A stretch of 32,896 nucleotides of DNA from an uncultured Eubacteriales bacterium (GTDB lineage Bacteria; Bacillota_I; Bacilli_A; RF39; UBA660): assembly GCA_900319955.1 (NCBI GenBank), contig ONQM01000008.1, positions 1-32,896 on the forward strand, in the 5' to 3' direction. Under the pieces are notes generated by a model. The model was not told the origin of the DNA and did no database searches. It saw only the letters and a program-made list of their open reading frames with translations. Below, one piece after another: positions 1 through 7,798 of this stretch (position 1 is the stretch's first letter; every line of letters begins with the position of its first letter). Made by a program: the position numbers and the translations under genes.

Positions 1-234
1 TCTTGATGCCATACTATCAATATCTTTTAACCAATCATATTCATTTTCTAAATTTTTAATATCTTTCTTCATATCACTAATATTATAATTAATATTTAAT
101 TCATTATAATATTTATCTTTTAACTCTAAGTAGTGGTTATATATAAATCTACTTGTTCCCATAAATGAATTGAGCTTAGATTTAGTACATTCATCAGGAT
201 ACATTCTAAACTTATATGCCTTATATATTTTCAA
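1..234 (-). CDS. tnpB: TnpB-type (IS200/IS605 OrfB) protein, N-terminal part, cut by window edge
   Basis: Read on the minus strand, 78 codons are open from a TTG at 234 to the window edge. The product begins LKIYKAYKFRMYPDECTKSK and continues with FMGTSRFIYNHYL, the usual N-terminal pattern of IS605-family OrfB/TnpB proteins (helix-turn-helix start, then the first part of the RuvC-like fold). TnpB is an RNA-guided nuclease linked to transposon upkeep in known families. TTG is chosen because AAAGGTGGTGG lies just upstream; in-frame GTG codons inside that stretch are alternatives. The catalytic domain would lie to the left of position 1. A near-copy of the same N-terminus is at 20431-20619. Family assignment is firm; whether the gene is intact cannot be seen. 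Confidence 0.85.
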   Translation of the reverse strand, partial: MKIYKAYKFRMYPDECTKSKLNSFMGTSRFIYNHYLELKDKYYNELNINYNISDMKKDIKNLENEYDWLKDIDSMASR

Positions 235-267
235 GCGAACCACCACCTTTGTAACTAACATTATTAT

Positions 268-284
268 ATCAACGTTTTGTTGAT
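268..284. repeat. Perfect hairpin just upstream of tnpB
   Basis: ATCAAC-GTTTT-GTTGAT is a perfect 6-bp inverted repeat with a 5-nt loop, about 35 bases before the tnpB start. On the minus strand its edge runs into a TATAAT-like sequence, so it could be an operator, part of the promoter, or a transposon-end hairpin. Nothing else was recognised between here and the tnpB start. Confidence 0.4.
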
Positions 285-340
285 ATTAAAAGGAATATTT
301 AAGATTTTTCATAAAATTTTCTATAACTTTCCTATTATAT

Positions 341-444
341 AAAAAAGGTTACCAAATTAATTGATAACCTAAATTTTAAATTGGCAACTAAAGCATGCCC
401 TCTCTCATTTTATATATTATATGAAGTCTTCCTTCATTTAATAC
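341..444 (-). ncRNA. Candidate small RNA of about 100 nt (promoter plus intrinsic terminator)
   Basis: On the minus strand a promoter (451-479) is followed after about 100 bases by a hairpin, GGTTATC / GGTAACC with one mismatch (347-369), and then six T (346-341), a usable intrinsic terminator. The span between has two further small hairpins, ATGAAG-GAAGA-CTTCAT and GGCA-TGCTTTAGT-TGCC. The only reading frames are tiny, such as a six-codon MKEDFI. No known RNA family was recognised. It may be an independent small RNA or an attenuated leader of tnpB, which lies downstream in the same direction. Confidence 0.35.
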
Positions 445-450
445 GTTTAT

Positions 451-479
451 ATTATAACATAATTTGATTTGAATTACAA
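451..479 (-). promoter_or_regulatory. Sigma-A-like promoter facing left
   Basis: Minus strand TTGTAA (479-474), a 17-base spacer, then TATAAT (456-451). It drives the candidate small RNA and possibly tnpB. There is no comparable promoter for yqfC on the plus strand in this gap. Confidence 0.5.
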
Positions 480-515
480 ATGTGCTTTTGATGCGACGGT
501 GTAAAATGATTTCGA

Positions 516-806
516 ATGCAAAAGAAAAGCCTCTTTTCTTTTAGTATGTTTTTAAAACTAAAAACATATAATTCTTTAGGTGATTTTATGCTTAAAGATA
601 ATACATTTAGATATACATTTTATTTAAATAGATTATATATTACTAATTACTTAGAAATTATTAGTATAACTGATACTTTATTCATAGTTAAAACATCTTT
701 TGGCAAATTAAAAGTAACTGGTAATAAATTAAAAATAAAAAAATTACTTTACAAAACTCTATTTATAGAAGGTATTATAAAAAATATTGAGGCAGTATAT
801 GAATAG
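516..806 (+). CDS. yqfC: YqfC/YabP-family sporulation protein
   Basis: A 96-residue product of the YabP/YqfC family, small proteins made in the mother cell during sporulation in Bacillus. The core pattern, a basic strand YLNRLYITNY followed by alternating hydrophobic strands ending FIEGIIKNIE, fits the family, and the gene sits directly before yqfD as in Bacillus. The start is uncertain. ATG 588 has a good AGGTGA four bases upstream, but would give only 72 residues; the segment SLGDFMLK before it aligns with the conserved family N-terminus, which favours ATG 516 or ATG 546, although neither has a clear ribosome site. The stop overlaps the yqfD start by 8 bases. Presence suggests a sporulation programme. 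Confidence 0.7.
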   Translation: MQKKSLFSFSMFLKLKTYNSLGDFMLKDNTFRYTFYLNRLYITNYLEIISITDTLFIVKTSFGKLKVTGNKLKIKKLLYKTLFIEGIIKNIEAVYE

Positions 807-1884
807 ATATAAAATTCTAATAGAAGGAAGCACTACTTCATATTTTTTTAATGAGTTATTAAAACTTAATATAAATATATATTATATAGATAAAAAATAT
901 AAAAAAATAACATTAATAATAGATAAAAAAGATTATAAAAAATTACTTTCCATTAAAACATCATGTAAAATTAAAATATTAAATAAATATGGATTTATTA
1001 AGTATAAGATGTTAGTAGAAACTTACAATTATATAACTATATTTTTTATAACAAGCATATTAATACTATTTTATATAAGCAATCTAATATTAAATATAAA
1101 GGTATATGGAAATAATAAATATGCAAATAAATATTTATACTCTCATTTTAATAAATATAAGTATAAAATAATTGATAATAAAGAAAATTTAAAAAATGAA
1201 ATATTAAAAGACAATAAAAACTTATCATACTTAGAAATAAAGAAAAATGGTACTTTATTAAAAGTATTTTATAAATATAGTAAAAAATATAAAACAAATA
1301 AAAGTAAAACACTTCATGATGTAGTAGCATTAAAGGATGCAATTGTCTTAAAAATAGAAAGTGAAGAAGGAGAAGTTCAAGCAAAAAAATATGATTATGT
1401 AAAAAAAGGAGACATATTAATTAGTGGAATTATAAAAAACAAAGATGAAGAAGTAAAAAGAGTAGATGCTAAAGGAAAAGTAATAGGAGAAGTATGGTAT
1501 AAAGTAAAAATATCTGTACCAAAGAATTATTCATCTAAAAGATATATATCACTAAATAAAAGAAGAATATTTATTAATTTTTTAAATAAAAAATATTATA
1601 ACTTTAAAGAAGTAAGCAGTTTTAATACAAATAAAATAATTACAAATACATTATTTCCTATTTACATAGGAATAGGAGATTTACACAAAATAAAATATGT
1701 AAATAAAAACTATAAAATTAAAGAAATAGATAAAAAGAAAGATGAAATAATTGAAAATAAATTTAAAAAAGATAATATAATAGATAAAAAAGTTTTGAAA
1801 AAATATGATTATGATAGTAAAATAGTGTATGTAGTATTTATAAGAATTAAGGAAGATATAACTTCTTACAAAGAAATAAAGTGA
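799..1884 (+). CDS. yqfD: Sporulation protein YqfD
   Basis: A 361-residue protein, slightly shorter than the roughly 400 residues of Bacillus YqfD. One membrane segment lies at about residues 77-97 (ITIFFITSILILFYISNL). Behind it comes the family's barrel-sandwich-like core: VVALKDAIVLKIESEEGEV, then YDYVKKGDILISGII, then DAKGKVIGEVWYKV, the positions where family members show the 'A..dG.I' and 'v..GD.lisG' pattern. The family is conserved in spore formers and is thought to act at the mother cell / forespore membrane; its exact role is unclear. ATG 799 is preferred over the in-frame TTG 787 because GAGG precedes it. It ends in TGA, evidence that TGA is a stop here. Its lysine and isoleucine content is extreme even for this region. 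Confidence 0.85.
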   Translation: MNRYKILIEGSTTSYFFNELLKLNINIYYIDKKYKKITLIIDKKDYKKLLSIKTSCKIKILNKYGFIKYKMLVETYNYITIFFITSILILFYISNLILNIKVYGNNKYANKYLYSHFNKYKYKIIDNKENLKNEILKDNKNLSYLEIKKNGTLLKVFYKYSKKYKTNKSKTLHDVVALKDAIVLKIESEEGEVQAKKYDYVKKGDILISGIIKNKDEEVKRVDAKGKVIGEVWYKVKISVPKNYSSKRYISLNKRRIFINFLNKKYYNFKEVSSFNTNKIITNTLFPIYIGIGDLHKIKYVNKNYKIKEIDKKKDEIIENKFKKDNIIDKKVLKKYDYDSKIVYVVFIRIKEDITSYKEIK

Positions 1885-1893
1885 GGTGACAAA

Positions 1894-2481
1894 ATGAATG
1901 GCATAATTAATAGTGTTATAGATGAAACACTTCCAATGATCATAGTAAGCATTGTAATAGTGTCATCTTTAAGAATATGCTATCTATATAAAAATAAAAA
2001 ACATCTTACTTTATACAAAGAACTTTTCTATTTAATTACAATTATATATGTTCTAGCACTATTCCAAATAGTTACTAGAGAAGATACTGTATCATGGTCA
2101 TCAAACAACTTTATACCATTTAGAGAAATATTTAGATATAGGATAGGTAGTAGACTATTTATTAAAAATGTTATTGGAAATATAATAATGTTTTTACCAT
2201 TTGGTTTTCTAGCATCTTATATACTGAAAAGTGATAATTATAAAGAGACAACTATACTTGCACTTCTAGCATCAGTTACAATAGAGTGCGTACAAATGAT
2301 GATTGGACGAGTATTTGACATTGATGATATAATATTAAATACATTTGGAGGATTTATAGGATTTTATTTATATAGAATTCTAAAGTATATAGGTGATAGA
2401 GTTCCAAGTATATTTAAAAATGAATATTTTCTTGATGCAATATCAATTATAATTTTACTAGGACTTTTAGCACTTATATGA
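1894..2481 (+). CDS. VanZ-like membrane protein
   Basis: A 195-residue membrane protein with about five hydrophobic segments. The VanZ-like signature is clear: NNFIPFREIFRYR, then GNIIMFLPFGFLASYIL, then an acidic ECVQ helix and RVFDIDDIILNTFGGFIGF. VanZ-family proteins sit in the membrane; VanZ itself gives low-level teicoplanin resistance, but most family members have no known role, so resistance should not be assumed. It is preceded by GAGGTGAC and starts nine bases after yqfD. It occupies the interval where Bacillus has phoH and yqfF between yqfD and ybeY. It ends in TGA. Confidence 0.85.
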   Translation: MNGIINSVIDETLPMIIVSIVIVSSLRICYLYKNKKHLTLYKELFYLITIIYVLALFQIVTREDTVSWSSNNFIPFREIFRYRIGSRLFIKNVIGNIIMFLPFGFLASYILKSDNYKETTILALLASVTIECVQMMIGRVFDIDDIILNTFGGFIGFYLYRILKYIGDRVPSIFKNEYFLDAISIIILLGLLALI

Positions 2482-2498
2482 TAAAATAAAAGGAGGAG

Positions 2499-2966
2499 AT
2501 GAAATACTTGAATATAATTAATTTTAACAACTTAACTAAAAAAGAAATAAAAGAAGAAAAAACAATTAATGAAGTATTAAAGTTTGCAATGAAAAAAGAA
2601 GGACTTCATGATACTTGCTTTGATATTATTTTTGTAGATAATTCCTATATTCATAAACTAAATAAAGAATATAGGGGAATTGATAGACCAACTGATGTTA
2701 TAACATTTGCTCTTGATGATGATGATAAAGTAATAAATGATAGTGGAGTTCATATACTTGGTGATGTTTATATATCAGTAGAAAAAGCAGAAGAACAAGC
2801 TAAAGAGTATGGACACTCATTTTTAAGAGAAATATGTTTTCTAGCAGTACACGGATTTTATCATCTTTTAGGATATGATCATCAAACAGAAAATGAAGCA
2901 AAAGTAATGTTTGGAAAGCAAGAGGAGGTGTTAAAAGAATATGGCATCACAAGAGAAAAAAGATAA
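2499..2966 (+). CDS. ybeY: Endoribonuclease YbeY (16S rRNA maturation)
   Basis: YbeY is a zinc-dependent endoribonuclease used in 16S rRNA 3'-end maturation and ribosome quality control. The 155-residue product has the metal site HGFYHLLGYDH (family HGxLHLxGYDH), so the three histidines are intact; Phe-Tyr replaces the usual x-Leu. The conserved strand RPTDVITFAL lies upstream of it. ATG 2499 lies only two bases behind AGGAGG; the in-frame TTG 2508 would give better spacing and may be the true start, shortening the protein by three residues. It overlaps the downstream dgkA, as the operon order in Bacillus predicts. Confidence 0.93.
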   Translation: MKYLNIINFNNLTKKEIKEEKTINEVLKFAMKKEGLHDTCFDIIFVDNSYIHKLNKEYRGIDRPTDVITFALDDDDKVINDSGVHILGDVYISVEKAEEQAKEYGHSFLREICFLAVHGFYHLLGYDHQTENEAKVMFGKQEEVLKEYGITREKR

Positions 2967-3414
2967 AGATTTAGACAAAACATTTTTTAACATTAATACT
3001 ATTGATAATATTAATGATATAAAAGTACTTGAAAATACAAAAAAAGAATTTAGAAGATTTAAAAATAGTGTTAAGTATTCACTTGATGGACTTAAAAATG
3101 CATACAGCAGTGAAAGAAGCTTAATAGTGCATCTTTTTTGGACAGTAGTTGTATTTGTAGTTGCATTTCTATTAAGACTTGATAGAATATCAGTTGTAAT
3201 ATCAATATGCTTAATGGGTGGAGTTTTAGCAATAGAACTTATTAATACTGCTATTGAAAGTGTAGTTGATTTAGTTACACTTGATATACATCCTCTTGCA
3301 AAAAGAGCAAAAGATATAGGATCCGCTGCATCATTTATATTTAGCGTTTGTACTATAATTGGAGAATGTATTTTGTTCTTCCCATATATTTTTAAATTTT
3401 TTGGTTGGATATAA
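2941..3414 (+). CDS. dgkA: Undecaprenol/diacylglycerol kinase, DgkA family
   Basis: A small integral membrane kinase. In Gram-positive bacteria this family mostly phosphorylates undecaprenol, recycling the lipid carrier of wall synthesis. The 157 residues include three membrane helices (about 62-80, 84-103 and 130-150) and the family core ELINTAIESVVDLVT followed by HPLAKRAKDIGSAASFI, with the active-site Glu of ELINTAIE. The first 38 or so residues, polar and acidic, are an extension ahead of the usual start (FKNSVKYSLDGL). The gene starts inside ybeY, 26 bases before its stop, behind AGGAGGTG. Confidence 0.92.
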   Translation: MASQEKKDKDLDKTFFNINTIDNINDIKVLENTKKEFRRFKNSVKYSLDGLKNAYSSERSLIVHLFWTVVVFVVAFLLRLDRISVVISICLMGGVLAIELINTAIESVVDLVTLDIHPLAKRAKDIGSAASFIFSVCTIIGECILFFPYIFKFFGWI

Positions 3415-3434
3415 TAAAAAAGGAGGGTAAGGTT

Positions 3435-4031
3435 ATGAATAATATTTTAGAAAATGAAAAAGAAACATTAAGGAAAATAGATACTTCTGTTGCAATAAAA
3501 GACTTTTCAAAAAATGATAGAAAACCAGAAGAAATGAAAGCTATACTTGAACTTTTTGATAAAGCAGTTAATCCTTTTCTTGATAAAAAAGAAAAAGATT
3601 CATCTATTGATAAAATTTCAAATTTAGAGTCTAACAATGCAAGACTTTCTATAAAAGCAGCAAGTAACTCTTGCACTATTGAAATATCAAGTCTTGCAGG
3701 AATTACAAAGTATTCTTATAATCCTTTAGGTGTTTCTTTTTCTTTAAAAACAGATTTATATGAAGTTGTACATAGATATAGAAGTGTGCCAGACAAATAC
3801 TCATCTGGTGAATGCTTATATTTAAAATCTGATACTCGTGAGTTTGAATACAATTTAACTAGTGGTATAATATATAAAGATGAATTTGGAAACATAAATG
3901 GAAATGCAAGAGCAGCAACACGCGATGATATTTCACAAGTCTATCTTAGAATGTTTTATTTTCTAGATAAAGCAGATACAATTGCATTTGATAATTTAAC
4001 AAATGAATCTAAAGTAAAAAAATATAAATAA
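3435..4031 (+). CDS. Unknown protein A of a four-gene paralog array
   Basis: I do not recognise this 198-residue protein. It has no signal peptide and no membrane segment, so it should be cytoplasmic. A helical N-terminus leads to the motif FDKAVNPFL (about 41-49), then strands, then FEYNLTSG near residue 140 and a helical end. The same motif order appears in the next three genes (3435-6491), so they are paralogs. ATG 3435 is chosen because AGGAGGGTAAGGTT precedes it; the longer frame from 3405 would begin inside dgkA. The same ribosome-site sequence, GGAGGGTAAGGTT, also precedes gene B, which suggests the array grew by duplication. The array separates dgkA from cdd, which are adjacent in Bacillus. 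Confidence 0.75.
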   Translation: MNNILENEKETLRKIDTSVAIKDFSKNDRKPEEMKAILELFDKAVNPFLDKKEKDSSIDKISNLESNNARLSIKAASNSCTIEISSLAGITKYSYNPLGVSFSLKTDLYEVVHRYRSVPDKYSSGECLYLKSDTREFEYNLTSGIIYKDEFGNINGNARAATRDDISQVYLRMFYFLDKADTIAFDNLTNESKVKKYK

Positions 4032-4049
4032 TTTTGGAGGGTAAGGTTT

Positions 4050-4982
4050 ATGAAAGATATTGAGTATAAGGTTGTATTAAAAAAGCTTGGACTAAACTGG
4101 AAAAATTTATTATGCACATATGATGGAGGTCCAAATGATATCTATCAGTATAATGGACTTTTAATTGAAAAAGATTCTATAAGAGGAAGCATTCCAGTAG
4201 ATATATTAAATAAATATGATAGATATGCAAATTTTTCATACGATAAAAATAAAAAATATGTACATTTATATATAGATGATACAGAAGGACAAAAAGATCT
4301 TAAATTTAATAGTAAAGATGATTTAATAAAATTCTTAAAAGACATCAAAAATTACTATTTAAGAATAGATGTTTTAAGAAAAATATTACTTACAAAAAAA
4401 ACTATTGATGAAAGAGTTAATGAAAAATCATTATGCAATTTAGAGCAAGCAGAAGTATCACCAAGACTTAGATATAGCTTAGATAATTTTGACATAGCAA
4501 CAAGTCCATTTACATTCCCATCAATAAAAATAAAAGATAAAATGTTGAGTGAAATATCTTTTAATGTTACAGCAGATGATATAGAAGTTAAAGTAACAGA
4601 TACTGAAAGTAAAGATACATTAAAATTTACATTATATAATGGTGGATATCAATATTCATTATCATATAATGATGAAGGTAAAAAAATTATACTTGAACAT
4701 TATTTCTATAATAACAAAGAAAAAGTTCAGTATAAAGAAATAAAAGGCAGAAATATAAAAGTTACAAACTATAACTTAACAGATAAAAAGATGTCATCAT
4801 CAGAAAAACTCGGAAATAATAATAGAATCTATGCAGAAGATTATAGATTTATTAAAGATAAATTAGATGAAGGAAGAAAAAGAGCAGAAATAATTACAGA
4901 TGGATATCAAGATGATAATTTAAACAAAGAAAAAGTAAAAACAAGAAAAAAAATATATAAGCTGGGTGATTATAATGAATGA
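4050..4982 (+). CDS. Unknown protein B of the paralog array, long form
   Basis: A 310-residue, apparently cytoplasmic protein of unknown function. The N-terminal half (about 1-130) has no counterpart in the short forms. The C-terminal half repeats the pattern of gene A: FDIATSPFTF (147-156) matches FDKAVNPFL, and HYFYNNKEK ... TNYNLTDKK matches the C-terminal strands of A and C. The tail is rich in charged residues and may be flexible. It is preceded by GGAGGGTAAGGTTT, almost the same as in gene A. It ends in TGA and overlaps the start of gene C by 8 bases, which suggests translational coupling. Confidence 0.75.
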   Translation: MKDIEYKVVLKKLGLNWKNLLCTYDGGPNDIYQYNGLLIEKDSIRGSIPVDILNKYDRYANFSYDKNKKYVHLYIDDTEGQKDLKFNSKDDLIKFLKDIKNYYLRIDVLRKILLTKKTIDERVNEKSLCNLEQAEVSPRLRYSLDNFDIATSPFTFPSIKIKDKMLSEISFNVTADDIEVKVTDTESKDTLKFTLYNGGYQYSLSYNDEGKKIILEHYFYNNKEKVQYKEIKGRNIKVTNYNLTDKKMSSSEKLGNNNRIYAEDYRFIKDKLDEGRKRAEIITDGYQDDNLNKEKVKTRKKIYKLGDYNE

Positions 4983-5571
4983 AATAGAATTTGAAAATTT
5001 AATTACCAATATGGAAGATACAAGAGAAAAATTAAATGATATATATCCTAATATTTCTATTGAAAACTGGTCTAATATTTATAATAAAAAATTAGCAAAC
5101 ATAAATAATGAATTAAGAAGTGCATTTAATAAATATGATAAAAGTGTTAATCCATTTATAACAAATATTGTAACAGTACGTGATTTTAATAGTAATGTAG
5201 ATATTTTAGTTAAAGCAGATTTTGCAGATGTATCATTTAAAATAGTAAATGATGCAAAAGATGCAACTGTTTCATACTTAAGAAATCCAAATTCAATTTT
5301 CTTTAATGTAACATATAAAAGCCAATCTTTAAATAAAACTTCCACATCACATTATTTTAAAGATAATAAAGAATATTTTTATGTTAATGATAATGGATTA
5401 GAAACTAATTATAATTTAACAGATTTAACTGCAACACAGTTTAATACAGTTCATAAACTTGATTCTAAAAATATAGAATCAGTTTATTCAAATCTATTAT
5501 ATGCAACAAATTTAGCAGAGAAAGTAACAATTGAAAACATTGATAAAGCTAAAGCCTTAGTACTGAGGTAG
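4975..5571 (+). CDS. Unknown protein C of the paralog array, short form
   Basis: A 198-residue protein, exactly the length of gene A, and its closest match in the array: YDKSVNPFI (54-62) corresponds to FDKAVNPFL, and TNYNLTDLT near the end corresponds to FEYNLTSG. HYFKDNKEYFY resembles HYFYNNKEK in gene B. No signal peptide or membrane segment is visible. ATG 4975 follows GGGTGATTATA; an in-frame GTG at 4966 is less likely. The function is unknown. The relation to A, B and D rests on motif order read by eye, not on an alignment score. Confidence 0.75.
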   Translation: MNEIEFENLITNMEDTREKLNDIYPNISIENWSNIYNKKLANINNELRSAFNKYDKSVNPFITNIVTVRDFNSNVDILVKADFADVSFKIVNDAKDATVSYLRNPNSIFFNVTYKSQSLNKTSTSHYFKDNKEYFYVNDNGLETNYNLTDLTATQFNTVHKLDSKNIESVYSNLLYATNLAEKVTIENIDKAKALVLR

Positions 5572-5573
5572 AA

Positions 5574-6491
5574 ATGAATAAAGAAGAATTTGAAAAAGCA
5601 CTTGAAAATCTTGATATATATAACTCTATATTTAATATTAATTTGGTAAAAGAAAGTCTTAGTTATTATCTATATATATGGGATAATTATTCTTTTGTTT
5701 TAGATGAAAATGGTGTTTTAAGAATATCTAAAGAAAAAAGTTTAAGAGAAAACTTAAGAAAAATTCATGAAAATATATTTTCATATCCTTATATGTCTTA
5801 TTTAAATATTAAAGATGAACTATATTACGTTCCTTTAATTAAGAAATTTAAAGTAACAAATGATGAAGAATTTAAACATTATTTACAAGTTACAAGAAGG
5901 TATGTTTCTAATAATAGATTAAATGAAAGAGAAAAATTTAAAAATCCAGAATGTAATATAAAAAATGTATTAGATGAAATTTTAATAGATAATGATGATA
6001 TAACTTATATTTATGATTATCTAAAAACATCTGTAAATATGGATGAAGAATTAAGACAAAAATTAAATGATTTTGATAAAGATGTGCTATCATTTATATT
6101 AAATCAAAATATTCTAGATAAGCATGATTTATCTATTAATCATGATGAAATAAATCATAAATATAATATATCTATGTTTGATAAAGAAGAAAGTAATGTA
6201 ATGACATTTAATTTGTCTTTAGAAACTCTTAATTTATCTAAAATAATAGATTTTGATGATAGATATATTACAATTAGTCATAAATATATCTCTAATTTCT
6301 TTGATAAACCTAGAAAAAACTTTAAATTAAGAACTAATAATGAAGAAGTCATTGTTACATATGGTAGTGTAGAAAAAGAGACAAATAGGATCTATAACTT
6401 AGATGATGATTATGAAAATTTAATAGATATTTTAAATTTAGTAAGTAATAAAGAAAGTATTGAAAAAGTAAAAGAACTAGAGTTAAAATAA
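5574..6491 (+). CDS. Unknown protein D of the paralog array, long form
   Basis: A 305-residue protein of unknown function and similar length to gene B. After a unique N-terminal half, the motif FDKDVLSFIL (167-176) takes the place of FDKAVNPFL, and IYNLDD near the end takes the place of YNLT. An N-terminal stretch EEFKHYLQVTRRYVS can be set against DDLIKFLKDIKNYYL in gene B, so B and D are likely the two long members and A and C the two short ones. It starts two bases after the stop of gene C with only AGGT nearby, so it is probably translated by coupling. No signal or membrane segment was seen. Confidence 0.72.
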   Translation: MNKEEFEKALENLDIYNSIFNINLVKESLSYYLYIWDNYSFVLDENGVLRISKEKSLRENLRKIHENIFSYPYMSYLNIKDELYYVPLIKKFKVTNDEEFKHYLQVTRRYVSNNRLNEREKFKNPECNIKNVLDEILIDNDDITYIYDYLKTSVNMDEELRQKLNDFDKDVLSFILNQNILDKHDLSINHDEINHKYNISMFDKEESNVMTFNLSLETLNLSKIIDFDDRYITISHKYISNFFDKPRKNFKLRTNNEEVIVTYGSVEKETNRIYNLDDDYENLIDILNLVSNKESIEKVKELELK

Positions 6492-6507
6492 AGATGTGGA
6501 GGATTTT

Positions 6508-6885
6508 ATGAAAGAAGAATTAAAGGAGTTATTAAAAAATAGTAAGAGCATGTATTATCACTATCCAGTTGCAAGTATTCTTGTAACAGAAGATGGTGTA
6601 ATGTTTCCAGGCGTTAATGTTGAGTGTTCATCACAAGGGTCTGGTGTATGTGCTGAAAGGAATAGTCTATATTCTGCAATATCAAATGGATACACAAAAT
6701 TTAGCCATTTATATTTGATGTGTGAAAAAGGTGATTTAATATATCCATGCTTTATATGTAGACAAGCACTGCTTGATTATTGTAATGAGAATATGCCTAT
6801 TACTATTTACTATAATGGTGGTGAAAAAACTGTAACAGTTAAAGATTTAACGCCATTTGCATTTGGAGGAGATAATTTGAAATGA
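6508..6885 (+). CDS. cdd: Cytidine deaminase
   Basis: Hydrolytic deamination of cytidine and deoxycytidine to uridine forms, in pyrimidine salvage. The 125-residue product has the zinc site GVCAERNSLYSAI (Cys-Ala-Glu with the proton-shuttling Glu) and PCFICRQAL (Cys-x2-Cys), the hallmark of small tetrameric deaminases. The early YYHYPVASIL segment replaces the usual Y.PYS.F.VGA substrate loop. ATG 6508 sits behind GGAGG; the GTG at 6496 is part of that site. The stop TGA overlaps the era start as ATGA. The cdd-era order matches Bacillus. Confidence 0.92.
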   Translation: MKEELKELLKNSKSMYYHYPVASILVTEDGVMFPGVNVECSSQGSGVCAERNSLYSAISNGYTKFSHLYLMCEKGDLIYPCFICRQALLDYCNENMPITIYYNGGEKTVTVKDLTPFAFGGDNLK

Positions 6886-7757
6886 AAATAGGGTATGTTA
6901 ATTTAGTTGGAAGACCAAACACTGGTAAATCAACACTTTTAAATAGTATTATGGGTGAGCATTTAGCAATTGTAAGTGATAAAGTTGGAACAACAAGAAA
7001 CATAATAGATGGAGTTTATAATGATAAAGATAGTCAAATAGTATTTGTTGACACTCCTGGTATTCATAAACCAGTAACACTTCTTGATAAAATGTTAAAC
7101 AAAAAAAGCTTTAATGCAAGCATAAATACTACAGTTACATTATTTTTAGTAGATGGATCAAAAGGCATTGGAAAAGGAGATAAATATATTCTTGATAAAC
7201 TTGATAAAGAATCTACTGTATTTCTAGTTATCAATAAAATAGATAACATGGATAAAGAAAATATTATAAAAGAAATTGATAAAGCTAAAGATTTGTTTCC
7301 TTTTAAAGAAATTGTGCCAATATCTGCTTCCAAGAAAAGAAATATAGATGAACTTATAAAAACAATAAAGAAATACTTACCAGAAGGAGATAAATTCTAT
7401 GAAGATGATACATATACAAATATCTCATCAAGATTTTTAGCAAGTGAAGTATTAAGAGAAAAACTCCTTAACCTAACAAATAAAGAAGTACCATACACGA
7501 TTACATGCTATACAGAAGAATTTAAAGAAACAAATAATTTAATTAGAATAAAAGTAGATGTAATAGTAGATAGAAAGAATTTAAAAAAGATAATTATTGG
7601 TAAAAATGGAACATTAATTAAAGAAGCAGGAACCGAGGCTAGAGAAGATCTAGAAAAAATATTTGGTAAAAAAATTTATTTAGAAAGCTTTGTAAAAGTT
7701 CTCGACAACTGGAGAGATGAAAAGAAAATAATAGAAGATTTAAATCTAGATGAATAA
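6882..7757 (+). CDS. era: GTPase Era
   Basis: Era is an essential GTPase that binds the 3' end of 16S rRNA during 30S assembly. The 291 residues show G1 GRPNTGKST, switch II DTPGIHKP, G4 NKID and G5 SASK, then a C-terminal KH domain with IIIGKNGTLIKEAG and the usual final strand IYLESFVKV. Length is typical (about 300). It shares four bases with cdd and is followed by yqzL and recO as in Bacillus, so it is probably co-transcribed from far upstream. Nothing unusual was seen. Confidence 0.97.
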   Translation: MKIGYVNLVGRPNTGKSTLLNSIMGEHLAIVSDKVGTTRNIIDGVYNDKDSQIVFVDTPGIHKPVTLLDKMLNKKSFNASINTTVTLFLVDGSKGIGKGDKYILDKLDKESTVFLVINKIDNMDKENIIKEIDKAKDLFPFKEIVPISASKKRNIDELIKTIKKYLPEGDKFYEDDTYTNISSRFLASEVLREKLLNLTNKEVPYTITCYTEEFKETNNLIRIKVDVIVDRKNLKKIIIGKNGTLIKEAGTEAREDLEKIFGKKIYLESFVKVLDNWRDEKKIIEDLNLDE

Positions 7758-7798
7758 AATTATATAAAATCATCATTATATATAATAGAGGTGATTTT

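Noticed and set aside
2101-2400. VanZ-like gene as evidence of glycopeptide resistance
   Set aside because: No vanHAX-type genes are nearby, and most VanZ-like proteins are not resistance factors.
3435-6491. The four-gene array as prophage or a toxin-immunity cassette
   Set aside because: No integrase, capsid, toxin or secretion motifs are present and base composition is like the neighbours.
7064-7333. Minus-strand open frame inside era
   Set aside because: It is antisense to a highly conserved gene and is explained by codon bias in an AT-rich genome; the same applies to other antisense frames inside real genes, for example at 1148-1384, 16266-16481 and 29290-29688.
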